A DNA stretch of 64,000 bases. It comes from Streptomyces griseus subsp. griseus (GTDB lineage: Bacteria > Actinomycetota > Actinomycetes > Streptomycetales > Streptomycetaceae). The translations under genes and the position numbers were made by a program. Positions 26,358-35,040 of this stretch are shown piece after piece. The DNA lies in assembly GCF_000720255.1 (NCBI RefSeq), contig NZ_JOJE01000006.1, positions 186,001-250,000 of the forward strand, given 5' to 3'. Positions within the stretch are counted from its first letter, which is position 1. Each line of letters begins with the position of its first letter. The notes under the pieces are model-generated. The model ran no database searches and was not told the origin of the DNA. It saw only the letters and a program-made list of their open reading frames with translations.

Positions 26358-27264
26358 TCACCGAGTGTCGACGATCCCGCCGGTCACGGCGATCACCTCG
26401 CCGACCGTGTAACTGGAGTCGGCGTCGGAGGCGAGGTAGACGTACGTCGGCGCGATCTCCTCCGGTTGGGCCGCGCGGCCCAGGGGTGCCTCGCTGCCGA
26501 TCTGGGCCAGGCCGTCCGGCGGCATGTTCGGGTCCGCCTCGTTGAGCGGCGTCCAGGTCGGGCCGGGGGCGACGACGTTGGCCCGGACACCCCGCTGGGC
26601 CAGGTGCACGGCGAAGGACTTGGTCAGGGTGATCAGCGCGGCCTTGGAGGCCGCGTAGTCGATCATCGTCGTACTGCCCTTGAGGGCTTCCTCCGTCGCC
26701 GTCGCGATGACGGCGTCCCCCGCCTTCAGGTGGGGCAGGGCCGCCATGAGCAAGTGGAAGTAGGCGTAGACGTTCGTCTTGAACGTGCGGTCGAAGTCGT
26801 CGGCCGTCAGCTGCTCCAGCTCGAGCTTGCTGTTGAGGTAGGCGGCGTTGCTCACCAGGACGTTCAGGCCGCCGAGTTCGGCCACGGTCCGCTCGACCAC
26901 CTCGCGGCAGAACTGGGCGTCCTTGAGGTCGCCCGGCAGCAGCAGGCAGCGCCGGCCCTGCTCCTCGACCTCGCGCCGCACCTGGTCCGCGTCCACTTGT
27001 TCGTCCGGGAGATGGATGACGGCGACGTCGGCGCCCTCGCGCGCGTACAGCAGGGCGACCGCCCGTCCGATGCCGGAGTCACCACCGGTGATCAGCGCGG
27101 CCTTGCCCTCCAGCTTTCCGCAGGCGCGGTACCGGCTCGCCCGGTAGTGCGGCGCGGTGCGCATGTCGGCCTCCAGGACCCGGCCGCTTCTGCTTGTCGG
27201 AGTCGTAGGGCGGGTCGGGCTCGGAGACGACCTGCGGTGCGGGCTGTTCGTGCTCGGACTGCAC
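26358..27264 (-). CDS. Short-chain dehydrogenase/reductase (YghA/general stress type), probable N-terminal frameshift
   Basis: SDR oxidoreductase. The cofactor motif is ALITGGDSGIGRAVALLYAR, the catalytic residues are in DYAASKAALI (YxxxK), and NVVAPGPTWTPLN and VIAVTGGIVDTR are typical of the stress-related YghA/YhdF group, which carries an N-terminal extension. That extension appears to start at the GTG at 27264 (AAAGGA 5 bp upstream; VQSEHEQPAPQVVSEPDPPY) but lies one base out of frame with the body. One base fewer in the GGG run at 27179-27181 would join SDKQKRP to VLEADMRTAP. As sequenced, the in-frame start is the ATG at 27164, giving about 268 residues that still hold the full catalytic domain. 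The substrate is unknown. Confidence 0.83.
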
Positions 27265-27439
27265 GGCATTCCTTTCGCCGGGGTGTCCACGGCGGGGCAT
27301 ACCTGCGCATGCCACGCCGAACCGTCCCGCCACGCGTGCCGTGCCCGGCGGAAGCCAACCACCCGGTTCGTGCCCGGGCCTCCGTGCGCGGGTCGGGGGC
27401 GCGGTCCGCGAACCCCGGCCCTGCGCACGGCCGGCCGGC

Positions 27440-28507
27440 TCAGCGCTGCACGGGCTTGCCGCGGCCCCAGGCCCAGGCGAGTCGGTCGGCGCCGGACTGG
27501 TTGGTGGTGGCCAGCCAGGGGCGGGAGGGGTCGCCGACCAGCTTCTGCAGCGAGTACGTGTCGTCGGTGCGCAGGCCCGGCCAGTACACCGACCCCATCT
27601 TCAGCTGGCGGAAGGTGTCGGTGACGGCCTGCACGTAGTTGATGAAGTTGTTGTCCGGAGCGGGCTTGTCGTAGTTCAGGCCCGTGGTCATCGGGGCGCC
27701 GAACTCGTCGGCCACCGTCCGGTTCGCGCAGTCGCCGATGCGCACCTTGAGGTCGGCCACCCACTGGTCGTAGGTGGCGTAGTCCTTCCAGAACCCGTAG
27801 TGGTGCAGGGACAGGTACGTGCCCTTCAGTCGCGGGTCGGCGCACACGGAGGTGACGTGGTCGTTGTAGCCGGCGCCGCTGACGAACACGCGGTTGCGCG
27901 GGACGGACGAGTAGGTGTCGAGCCACTTCGCGGCTATGTCGGCCCACTGCGTGTCGGTGTACCCGTGGGGCTCGTTCATCGGCTCGAAGTAGACGTTCTT
28001 GTTGCTCTTGTACGTCTTGACGACGGTGTTCCACATCGGCCAGTAGGTGGCCTCGTCGTCGATGAAGCCGTCCTTCTGCGCGCCCGTGCCCTCCCAGTAG
28101 GACACGATGACCTTGAAGCCCTTGGCGGTCGCCGCGTCGATGACCCCGCGGTAGGACTTCCAGTAGGAGCCGTTGACGGTGTACGGGTTGATGGGCAGCC
28201 GGACGGTGTTGGCGCCGAGGTTCGCGCGGAACGCCGAGATGATCCGGCTCGCCTTGGTGTAGGTCTGCGCGTAGGTGTCGGAGAGCGACAGGCCCGACAG
28301 CACGACCGGGTCGTCGGCGAAGTTGTCACGCGGGTCGGCCCAGTTGACGCCCTTGAACTGGGTGGTGTCCGTGCTGGGCGCGGCGGCGGAGGCAGGACTG
28401 CCGGCGAGGGTGGTGCCGCTGATCGCGGCGATCGCGACGGCCACGAAGGTGGCCCGCAACCGTGGGGTGAAGCGGTTGCTGTGCTTGCTGTGGGGTTCTG
28501 TGCGCAT
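27440..28507 (-). CDS. Secreted GH5 cellulase/endoglucanase-type glycoside hydrolase
   Basis: 355-residue secreted protein: basic N-terminus, hydrophobic run and cleavage near GSPASAAAP. It is a glycoside hydrolase family 5 catalytic domain without a visible carbohydrate-binding module. The acid/base Glu is in VYFEPMNEPHGY and the nucleophile Glu in TVADEFGAPM; VRLPINPYTVNGSYW and LSLHHYGFW line the substrate site. The likely activity is endo-beta-1,4-glucan or mannan cleavage. The ATG at 28507 follows GAAAGGGC. It probably has its own promoter with a dyad operator at 28580-28604, and it is the third carbohydrate-active gene in this part of the window. Confidence 0.9.
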   Translation of the reverse strand: MRTEPHSKHSNRFTPRLRATFVAVAIAAISGTTLAGSPASAAAPSTDTTQFKGVNWADPRDNFADDPVVLSGLSLSDTYAQTYTKASRIISAFRANLGANTVRLPINPYTVNGSYWKSYRGVIDAATAKGFKVIVSYWEGTGAQKDGFIDDEATYWPMWNTVVKTYKSNKNVYFEPMNEPHGYTDTQWADIAAKWLDTYSSVPRNRVFVSGAGYNDHVTSVCADPRLKGTYLSLHHYGFWKDYATYDQWVADLKVRIGDCANRTVADEFGAPMTTGLNYDKPAPDNNFINYVQAVTDTFRQLKMGSVYWPGLRTDDTYSLQKLVGDPSRPWLATTNQSGADRLAWAWGRGKPVQR

Positions 28508-28579
28508 CGGCTTGCCCTTTCGTGGGGATGGCGGCTCGGTGCGTGGCGGAGCCTGCGCGGTGTTGAGGTGCTGCTGGTG

Positions 28580-28604
28580 GCAAATGCTGGTAGTAAGCGT
28601 TTGC
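28580..28604. promoter_or_regulatory. Dyad operator upstream of the GH5 gene
   Basis: An inverted repeat with arms GCAAATGCT and AAGCGTTTGC (one internal mismatch) around a short spacer. It lies between the GH5 start and a possible minus-strand promoter (TTGACG, 17 bp, CACGAT at about 28620-28650). The form suits a LacI-type sugar regulator; it is not the CebR sequence. Confidence 0.6.
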
Positions 28605-28794
28605 AGGGGTGGGCGACGGAATCGTGGCAGCCGTCACAGTGATCGTCAAGGTCCTCCTGAGTAACCGCCCTCGCCGTGGAGGGACGTGGGAGGCTGTCGG
28701 CTTTTGTTCAAACGTGGGCCGTGCTTTGCCACCTCTACGTTGTCCGCTCCGCCCCGCGCGCCTAGCCTCACCCGCGGACTTCGGGAGGACTGGC

Positions 28795-30051
28795 ATGCTG
28801 AAGACGGTCAGAGAGCAGGCCGCGGGTCTCACCAAGGACCAGCGCAACGCGTTCGTCGCCGCCTACCTGGGCTGGGCGATGGACGCCTTCGACTACTTCC
28901 TCGTGGTGCTCGTCTACAGCGAGATCGCCGACGACTTCCACGTGTCCCTCACCGACATGGCCTTCCTCACCACCGTCACCCTGGTGATGCGACCGGTCGG
29001 AGCCCTGGTGTTCGGCATGTGGGCGGACCGCCGCGGCCGCCGCGTCCCGCTCATGGTCGATGTCGTCTTCTACTCGATCGTCGGGTTCGCCTGCGCCTTC
29101 GCCCCCAACTACACCGTCCTGCTGGTGCTGCGCCTGCTGTACGGCATCGGCATGGGCGGGGAGTGGGGGCTCGGCGCGGCACTGGCCATGGAGAAGATCC
29201 CGGCCGCCCGGCGCGGTTTCTGGTCGGGACTGCTGCAGAGCGGCTACTCGTTGGGCTATCTGCTGGCCGCCGTCGCGTTCTTCGTCATCGAGCCCGTCTT
29301 CGGCTGGCGCGGCCTGTTCGCCTTCAGTCTCGTGCCGGCCCTGGTCGCGCTGTGGGTGCGCAGCCGGGTCGAGGAGAGCGAGGTGTGGGAGAAGAGCGTC
29401 CGGCTCAACCGCACCCCCGCCCACCAGGTGTTCAGGAACCCGGCGGTGCTGCGGCGGTTCGTGTACCTGGTCGCCCTGATGACCGCCTTCAACTGGATGT
29501 CGCACGGCACCCAGGACATCTACCCGACCTTCATCAAGAAGGGTCTGGAGCTGTCGCCGAACACCGCGATCGCCATCGCCGTGGTCTACAACATCGGTGC
29601 CATGATCGGCGGCGTGCTGCTCGGCGCCTACTCCGAGAGGCTGGGCCGGCGCCGGACCATCATGGTGGCGGCGGCAGCGGGCCTGGTCGTGGTGCCCTTC
29701 TTCGTCCTGTCCACCACCGTCGGCTGGCTGATGCTCTCCTCCTTCCTGATGCAGGTGTGCGTCCAGGGCGCATGGGGTGTCATCCCCGCGCACCTGACCG
29801 AGATGAGCCCCGACGCCGTCCGGGGCTTCTACCCGGGCGTGACCTACCAGCTCGGCAACCTGATCGCCGCCCTCAACCTGCCCCTCCAGGAGACCATCGC
29901 CGAACACCACGGCTACCCCTCGGCGATGGCCTGGACCGTCGTGCCCACCCTGGTCGTCGTCATCGTGCTCAGCGCGATCGGCACGGAGGCGAAGGGTGTC
30001 CGCTTCGGCGCCACCGGTACCCAGACGCCGACCACCGCGGCGGGCCGCTGA
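28795..30051 (+). CDS. MFS transporter, sialate/metabolite:H+ symporter-like
   Basis: 418-residue major facilitator with twelve hydrophobic segments. The first is YLGWAMDAFDYFLVVLVYSEI, and the loop motif GMWADRRGRRVP between helices 2 and 3 is the MFS signature; the second copy is GAYSERLGRRRT. The N-terminal WAMDAFDYF resembles the sialate/metabolite:proton symporters (NanT, MHS group). The ATG at 28795 has GGGAGG 7 bp upstream. It is divergent from the GH5 gene over 287 bp that contain the dyad at 28580. The substrate is unknown; a sugar acid or small organic acid is likely. Confidence 0.9.
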   Translation: MLKTVREQAAGLTKDQRNAFVAAYLGWAMDAFDYFLVVLVYSEIADDFHVSLTDMAFLTTVTLVMRPVGALVFGMWADRRGRRVPLMVDVVFYSIVGFACAFAPNYTVLLVLRLLYGIGMGGEWGLGAALAMEKIPAARRGFWSGLLQSGYSLGYLLAAVAFFVIEPVFGWRGLFAFSLVPALVALWVRSRVEESEVWEKSVRLNRTPAHQVFRNPAVLRRFVYLVALMTAFNWMSHGTQDIYPTFIKKGLELSPNTAIAIAVVYNIGAMIGGVLLGAYSERLGRRRTIMVAAAAGLVVVPFFVLSTTVGWLMLSSFLMQVCVQGAWGVIPAHLTEMSPDAVRGFYPGVTYQLGNLIAALNLPLQETIAEHHGYPSAMAWTVVPTLVVVIVLSAIGTEAKGVRFGATGTQTPTTAAGR

Positions 30052-30096
30052 GCGGTCCGCCAGGTCGCACCGACGTACCGTGTGCGTGCCTGCGCT

Positions 30097-32124
30097 TCAG
30101 GGGGTCGCCGGCATGCCCGGGTGTCGGCGGTACGGCGGGAGCGGACCGGCGTTCGACAGGATCGCGGCGCAGGTGGGAGTGGTGGCGCAGGTGCGGCCGG
30201 GGTGCCGCGGCGGCAACAGGGTGTTGGCTGTGAACTCGAGGTCGTGCGGGTCTCCGCAGCCCTCGTCCGGGTTCTGCCGGTCGGCCGGGGGCCAGGCGCC
30301 GGGGAACGCACGCCGCTCCAGCCACTCGGGCACGGCGTCGTCCCAGAAGTTGCCGCGGTATCGCACGTGTCGCACGGGCCGGCCACCCCACTCCTCGCTG
30401 CACCCGCCGATGGAAGCGACGTAGTCGTAGACCGCGTTGCGGTCCACGGTGACCCACTTGGTGCTGTCGTCGGTGTAGATCCCGACGTTCCAGATTCCGT
30501 ACCTGCTGGAGGTGACCGCGTTGCCGGCGACGACGGCCCCGTCGGCGTACGACGTGCCCTGCTCGCCGCGCAGATAGATCCCGCCGCCGTCCATCAGCAG
30601 CCGGTTCGTGGCGAACACCCGGTTGCCGAGGATGCGGTTACGGCGCATCACGCCCCTCAGGTCCTCGCTGGGCCCGGAGAGGATGCCGCTGTAGGGCACG
30701 TTGTCGACCTGGTTGTGCGCGATCGTGGTCTCCTGGGTCGCGGTGTCCCAGATTCCCGAGGCCGCGTGGTAGTCCGCGCCGATGTGGTGGATCCAGTTGT
30801 TGGTGATCCGGTTGCCGCGGTTGGTCCCCTTCTCCTCCGGCGGGACCACCCCCATCAGGATCCCGCCGTCGGAGACATCGCTGACGACATTCCCGTCGAC
30901 GACGTTGTACGAGCTGTCGGCGGACAACTCCAGCGCCTGCGCGCCGAGATGGGTGAAGCGGTTGCCCGCCAGGGTGATCCGTTCGGCGGTACGGAAGGCG
31001 ACCGTGCCCGGCACCGTCAGCAGTCGCGCGTCCTCGCCCGGGCCGGGGCGCAGGTACATGCTCCACGCGGCCGGGAACCCCGCGGGTTCGCTGGGCGCCA
31101 GCCAAGTGGCGTACGCGAAGGTCAGACCACGCAGGCCGATGTCGTGCAGCGGGCGGCCGGGCCGCCCGGTCCCGGTGACCAGGGACTCCAGGACCGGAGC
31201 CACCACCCGGGCCCGGCTCATGTCCTCGCCGGGCCGCGGGAAGTAGAGCAGTTCGTGGTGGCCGGGCCGGGAGCGGTCGAGGTACCAGCCGCCGGGCCGG
31301 GGCGCGAAGCTGGGCGAGTTCTCGACACTCACCGGCGTCTCCAGCAGCTCCGGGTCGCCGTAGAGGGCTTGGACCAGGTCCCAGCACGGCTGGTCCATGG
31401 TGATGGCGGTCCGGCGGCCCAGGCCGGAGACGCCGGCGACCCCGCAGCGGCCCTCGACGTACCCGGACCGGTAGACGAACTCGATGTCGGCGGGCCCGCG
31501 CCAACCGCGAGGAGCCGTGCTGGTGGTGACGTACCCGGTACTCGTCGCCTTCAGCGTGCCGTCGAACCCCGTCCCCTCCCCGGCGAGCCGTGCGGCGCGC
31601 CGGCCGTCGACGTAGAGCTGCCGGGTCTCCAGCGCGCCCACGTCGGCCCGCCAGAACCCCCTCAACCGCCGGTCCGGCCGCCAGCCGGAGACCTGCCGGC
31701 CGCCGCTGAGGGTCACCCGCTCCTGCCGGGGTGTTCCGTAGCCGTACGCCTGGTAGATCACCCGGTGGCCGCCCCGGCCGGAGTCGCCCGCGGCCTGCGA
31801 CAGCCGCAGCGGTGCCTTCAAGGTGTACGTTCCGCCGCGCAGGTTCACCACCAGGTCCGCCGTCATCCGCTGCGTCCGCTCACGCACGGCCCGCTGCGCC
31901 CGCCCCGGTGTGGCGAACGGTCGCTCCAGGGTGCCGGGCCAGGAGTCCCGCCCCCAGGGCGCGACGTACAAGTGGGTCGCCGTGGAGGCAGGGGACGGAA
32001 TCGGTGAGGCGGAAACGGGGGACGGTACGACCGCCGTGGACAGCCCGATCACCACCGACGTCGCCAGCGCCGCCGCCACCCGTGTGACGGCGCCCGCCCT
32101 TGTCCGCGTACGGAAGATCGCCAT
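30097..32124 (-). CDS. Secreted right-handed parallel beta-helix protein
   Basis: 675-residue protein with a signal peptide (MAIFRTRTRAGAVTRVAAAL through STAVVPSPVSA). The body begins THLYVAPWGRDSWPGTLERP, the usual start of secreted pectate-lyase-like beta-helix proteins, and has many short repeats such as NRFTHLGAQALELSADSSYN, NRITNNWIHHIGADYHAASG and HNQVDNVPYSGIL. Such proteins bind or cleave polysaccharides; no catalytic residues can be named with confidence. The ATG at 32124 follows GAGGAGG. The 3' end is convergent with the MFS gene (45-bp gap). Confidence 0.87.
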   Translation of the reverse strand: MAIFRTRTRAGAVTRVAAALATSVVIGLSTAVVPSPVSASPIPSPASTATHLYVAPWGRDSWPGTLERPFATPGRAQRAVRERTQRMTADLVVNLRGGTYTLKAPLRLSQAAGDSGRGGHRVIYQAYGYGTPRQERVTLSGGRQVSGWRPDRRLRGFWRADVGALETRQLYVDGRRAARLAGEGTGFDGTLKATSTGYVTTSTAPRGWRGPADIEFVYRSGYVEGRCGVAGVSGLGRRTAITMDQPCWDLVQALYGDPELLETPVSVENSPSFAPRPGGWYLDRSRPGHHELLYFPRPGEDMSRARVVAPVLESLVTGTGRPGRPLHDIGLRGLTFAYATWLAPSEPAGFPAAWSMYLRPGPGEDARLLTVPGTVAFRTAERITLAGNRFTHLGAQALELSADSSYNVVDGNVVSDVSDGGILMGVVPPEEKGTNRGNRITNNWIHHIGADYHAASGIWDTATQETTIAHNQVDNVPYSGILSGPSEDLRGVMRRNRILGNRVFATNRLLMDGGGIYLRGEQGTSYADGAVVAGNAVTSSRYGIWNVGIYTDDSTKWVTVDRNAVYDYVASIGGCSEEWGGRPVRHVRYRGNFWDDAVPEWLERRAFPGAWPPADRQNPDEGCGDPHDLEFTANTLLPPRHPGRTCATTPTCAAILSNAGPLPPYRRHPGMPATP

Positions 32125-32265
32125 GCCGCCTCCTCGATGTGCTCGGACCCCACACTGGGGCCGCACACGGGTGGCGGTCATCGGTCGATGGGTGACCCGG
32201 TTCTCATCCTCGGGTGGCCGTGTCGCAGACCAAAGTCGGACCGGCGGGCCGTCCGGCGCGTCCGC

Positions 32266-34497
32266 TCAGGGCCACACACCGGAGAAGTCGATGTGCCGGG
32301 CCCACTCCGGGTGATCTATCAAGGGGTTGCGGTTCCCCTGTAGCTCGGCGATGGCGGCGTTGCGATGCGACTCGTACTCGTCGACCGCCTCGTTCGCGTG
32401 CCAGTCCAGCAGCACGGGCAGCCGCGCCTGGGGGAACTCGTCAGCCGTGTCACCCACGAGTCTCGGGTAGCGCAACAGGAAGTACAGGGTGGCCCTGGCG
32501 ACGGCGCCCCTGCTGTGCTCGGGTTCGAACCCTCCCGGCTCCCGCATCCCGCAGTCCTTCTTCACGGCCTCGTCGAAGTCGGGGAAGTCCATGTACGGGA
32601 TGCTGCCGCGGTAGCTGTTGCACTCCGGTTCGCACGCGAACAGATGGTGCAGGTCACCCCGCATGGGTTCCTTGTGGTCGAACCAGGACTGTGGGACGAC
32701 GTGCTCGCAGTTGTAGGGCAAGGACGCCTCCAGGGCGCCCAGTTCCTCGCTGACCTCGGCCGGACCCGCCGTGCTCTCCCGCAGCAGGAACTCCTGCACG
32801 CCCCTCAGCCGGGCCGCCTCGGTGGCGGCGTCGGCGCGGATGAGTTCCTCCGCGGTGAACGTCTTCCCGGAGTAGACGCTGCGCAGCAGCCGGTCGGGGT
32901 GGAGGTCGACCCACGGGTAGAGCAGCCGCGCGGGCTTGTAGGAGGGGCGGCGCTCATGGGTCCGCTCCAACAACTCGGTCAGCGTGCGTCGTAGCGTGTC
33001 GCCGTCCGCGCTGCCGTCGATTCCCGCGTAGTAGGCGTCGCGTGCGGCGCGGTCGGCGTCCCGGTCGTAGTAGACGCGCTCCGCACCGAGTCGGAGGTTG
33101 CGCAGGGCCGCGTGCAGATCCCGGTCCGCCGCGTCGGCGGTGGCCCTTCCGTCGGCCTGCGCCGCCTGCGGGAGGGCGGTTGCCGTCGTCCCGGTCGAGG
33201 ACGCGTCGGCCGCGGGGTGCCCCGGGGCGGGTGGTGCGGACGTCGGCACATCGACGTCGACCGTGATCCGCAGCGGCAGCGTCGTGCCCGCCGCGCCGTG
33301 CGAGACCAGCCGTACCGAACCGTTCGACGGGAAGCCGTTGGATTCCGGCCCGACTGCCGGCGTCGCCCGTGGCAGGCCCTCGTCCGGCCGCGGCACGCCT
33401 TCGTCCGGCCGCGGTGCGCCCTGAGTCGGAGGCTTGATCAGCTCGTCCCGCAGCCGGGCCGGGCCCGCGGTCAGGGTGAGTCGGCTCAGCGCCTCCAGGA
33501 CGCGGCTGATGCGCACCCCTTCGTTCGCCTTCCACGCCAGCCGGTGCTCGTCCATCCCCCGCCGCCAGACGGTTCCGTCGATGGCCAGGAGATGGCCGTC
33601 GCCGTCGGTCTTCGGCACCGCCGAGTGGTGCAGGGCGACCACCTCCCACTGGTCGTTGAAGACCGGGGATCCGGACGACCCCGGCGCGGTGTCGGTCTCG
33701 TAGTGGATGAACTGGTCCAGCAGATCGATGATCTGGTTCTCGCGCAGTGCGAGTTGCTTGGGCTCGCCGTTGGGGTGCTGAACGATGTTGACGAACTCGC
33801 CGAGGATGGCCTTCCCCTGCGCCCCGTCCAGGGGCAGCCGGCCGAAGTCGGCCAGCGGTGTGCCCTGTTGGCTGCGCTCGGCCACGGCGACCACGCTGAA
33901 GTCCAGGTCGCGGTCGGTCGCGAAGAACCTCTGCGGTTCGAGCGCGAAGGCCACCGGGGTGAGCGGCAGTCCGTCCAGCCCTGCCTGGAAGTTGAACTCG
34001 ACGACGGCGTGGCCCGCTTCCTCAGGGCTGCGCAGGACATGGTTGTTGGTCATCAGCAAGGAAGGGGACACCATGAACCCGGTCCCATGAAATCCACCCG
34101 CCGGCCCCGCGACGGTCACCCGCCCGATGGACCGGGCCGCCCTGAACCCGCCCTCGAGGAACGCCACTCCGGTGAGGTTGTTACGACCCATCAGGCGTTC
34201 CAGGCCGAGCACATCGGCGCCGAAGGTCTCCGGCGCCAGCGGGAGAGTGCTGCCTGTCGACGTGGCGGGCTCCGTCGGGGTCTGTTCTATCGATCTGGCC
34301 AGTGACCAGTCGGCGTTGAGCCGCGCCAGCCGCTTCGCCACACGGTCGGGGTCGTCGGCGTACAGCACTCCCCGGCTCTCGATGGTCCGCCGGGTTTCCT
34401 CGCGTCGAGCCGTACGGCTTTCGAAGCGCTCGCCGGCTTTCTCCAGCTGCGAAACGTAATCTGTTCCTGCCTCAGAAACGCGTTCTCCCATAATCAT
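32266..34497 (-). CDS. Trypsin-like serine protease fused to an endonuclease I-type nuclease
   Basis: One 743-residue frame. Residues 1-80 are charged and helical, with no signal peptide or membrane segment. Residues about 105-345 are a trypsin/V8-like protease: His153 in TNNHVLRS, Asp199 in DLDFSVV, Ser275 in APGSSGSPVF. Residues 355-380 repeat a Pro-Arg-Pro-Asp-Glu-Gly linker. Residues about 455-743 are an endonuclease I domain: CEHVVPQSWF (Glu598, His599), RGDLHHLFACEPECNSYRGS (His617/618, Asn627) and a long helical tail. The conserved Glu-His and Asn are the metal and general-base residues of that family. GGAGG lies 5 bp before the ATG at 34497. It is divergent from a LysM protein. The protein would act inside the cell; a conflict or cell-death role is inference. 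Confidence 0.9.
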   Translation of the reverse strand: MIMGERVSEAGTDYVSQLEKAGERFESRTARREETRRTIESRGVLYADDPDRVAKRLARLNADWSLARSIEQTPTEPATSTGSTLPLAPETFGADVLGLERLMGRNNLTGVAFLEGGFRAARSIGRVTVAGPAGGFHGTGFMVSPSLLMTNNHVLRSPEEAGHAVVEFNFQAGLDGLPLTPVAFALEPQRFFATDRDLDFSVVAVAERSQQGTPLADFGRLPLDGAQGKAILGEFVNIVQHPNGEPKQLALRENQIIDLLDQFIHYETDTAPGSSGSPVFNDQWEVVALHHSAVPKTDGDGHLLAIDGTVWRRGMDEHRLAWKANEGVRISRVLEALSRLTLTAGPARLRDELIKPPTQGAPRPDEGVPRPDEGLPRATPAVGPESNGFPSNGSVRLVSHGAAGTTLPLRITVDVDVPTSAPPAPGHPAADASSTGTTATALPQAAQADGRATADAADRDLHAALRNLRLGAERVYYDRDADRAARDAYYAGIDGSADGDTLRRTLTELLERTHERRPSYKPARLLYPWVDLHPDRLLRSVYSGKTFTAEELIRADAATEAARLRGVQEFLLRESTAGPAEVSEELGALEASLPYNCEHVVPQSWFDHKEPMRGDLHHLFACEPECNSYRGSIPYMDFPDFDEAVKKDCGMREPGGFEPEHSRGAVARATLYFLLRYPRLVGDTADEFPQARLPVLLDWHANEAVDEYESHRNAAIAELQGNRNPLIDHPEWARHIDFSGVWP

Positions 34498-34593
34498 GAA
34501 CGCCTCCGAACAGTGTTGGCCGATTCAAATGTCACCTGGTCAATCAGGTTTTCTCACCATGCAGATGGCGACGGGCACGCCTACCATAAAAAC

Positions 34594-35040
34594 ATGGAAA
34601 GAGACGACATGTACTACACGGTCAAGACAGGTGACACGCTGTACGACATCGCTCGGCGCTACCACACGACGGTCGAACAGCTCCAGGCGTGGAACGGAAT
34701 CCGCGACCCGAATTTCATCAAGATCGGCCAACGGCTGATCGTCAAGAAGGACAAGGTCAAGCCAGGCGACTCCGACGACATTCCCTTCCCGGGGGCCGCG
34801 TGGTTCAAGACGCTGCCGGAAAGCCCCATCATCCACGAAATGGGAATTCGCCTGATGCAGGAGGGTTGTTCCGCGTACGGCCACACCGGCCCCTCGTACC
34901 AGTGGAACGCGGAGCACCGCAATTCCTACGCCATGTGGCAGCGCAAGCTCAACTTCAAGGGGTCGGACGCGGACGGCTGGCCGGGCGAGACCTCATGGAA
35001 CAAACTCCATGTCCCCTACCCCAGCGAGATCTTCGCGTAG
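34594..35040 (+). CDS. LysM protein with phage-endolysin-type peptidoglycan-binding domain
   Basis: 148 residues (143 if the ATG at 34609, which has GAAAGAG upstream, is used). An N-terminal LysM domain, YYTVKTGDTLYDIARRYHTT through NFIKIGQRLIV (about residues 7-52), binds N-acetylglucosamine chains. The C-terminal part, SPIIHEMGIRLMQEGCSAYG through DADGWPGETSWNKLHVP, matches the binding domain often found at the end of actinobacterial phage lysins. No signal peptide or catalytic domain is visible, so export and role are unclear. Base composition is lower in GC than the neighbours. It is divergent from the protease-nuclease gene (96 bp apart) and its 3' end overlaps the convergent permease gene by 25 bp. 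Confidence 0.87.
   Translation: MERDDMYYTVKTGDTLYDIARRYHTTVEQLQAWNGIRDPNFIKIGQRLIVKKDKVKPGDSDDIPFPGAAWFKTLPESPIIHEMGIRLMQEGCSAYGHTGPSYQWNAEHRNSYAMWQRKLNFKGSDADGWPGETSWNKLHVPYPSEIFA

Noticed and set aside
26149..26361. Small 70-codon minus-strand gene before the tandem esterase
   Set aside because: It covers the promoter, CebR-like box and signal-peptide region in the third frame; Pro/His-rich and without a ribosome site.
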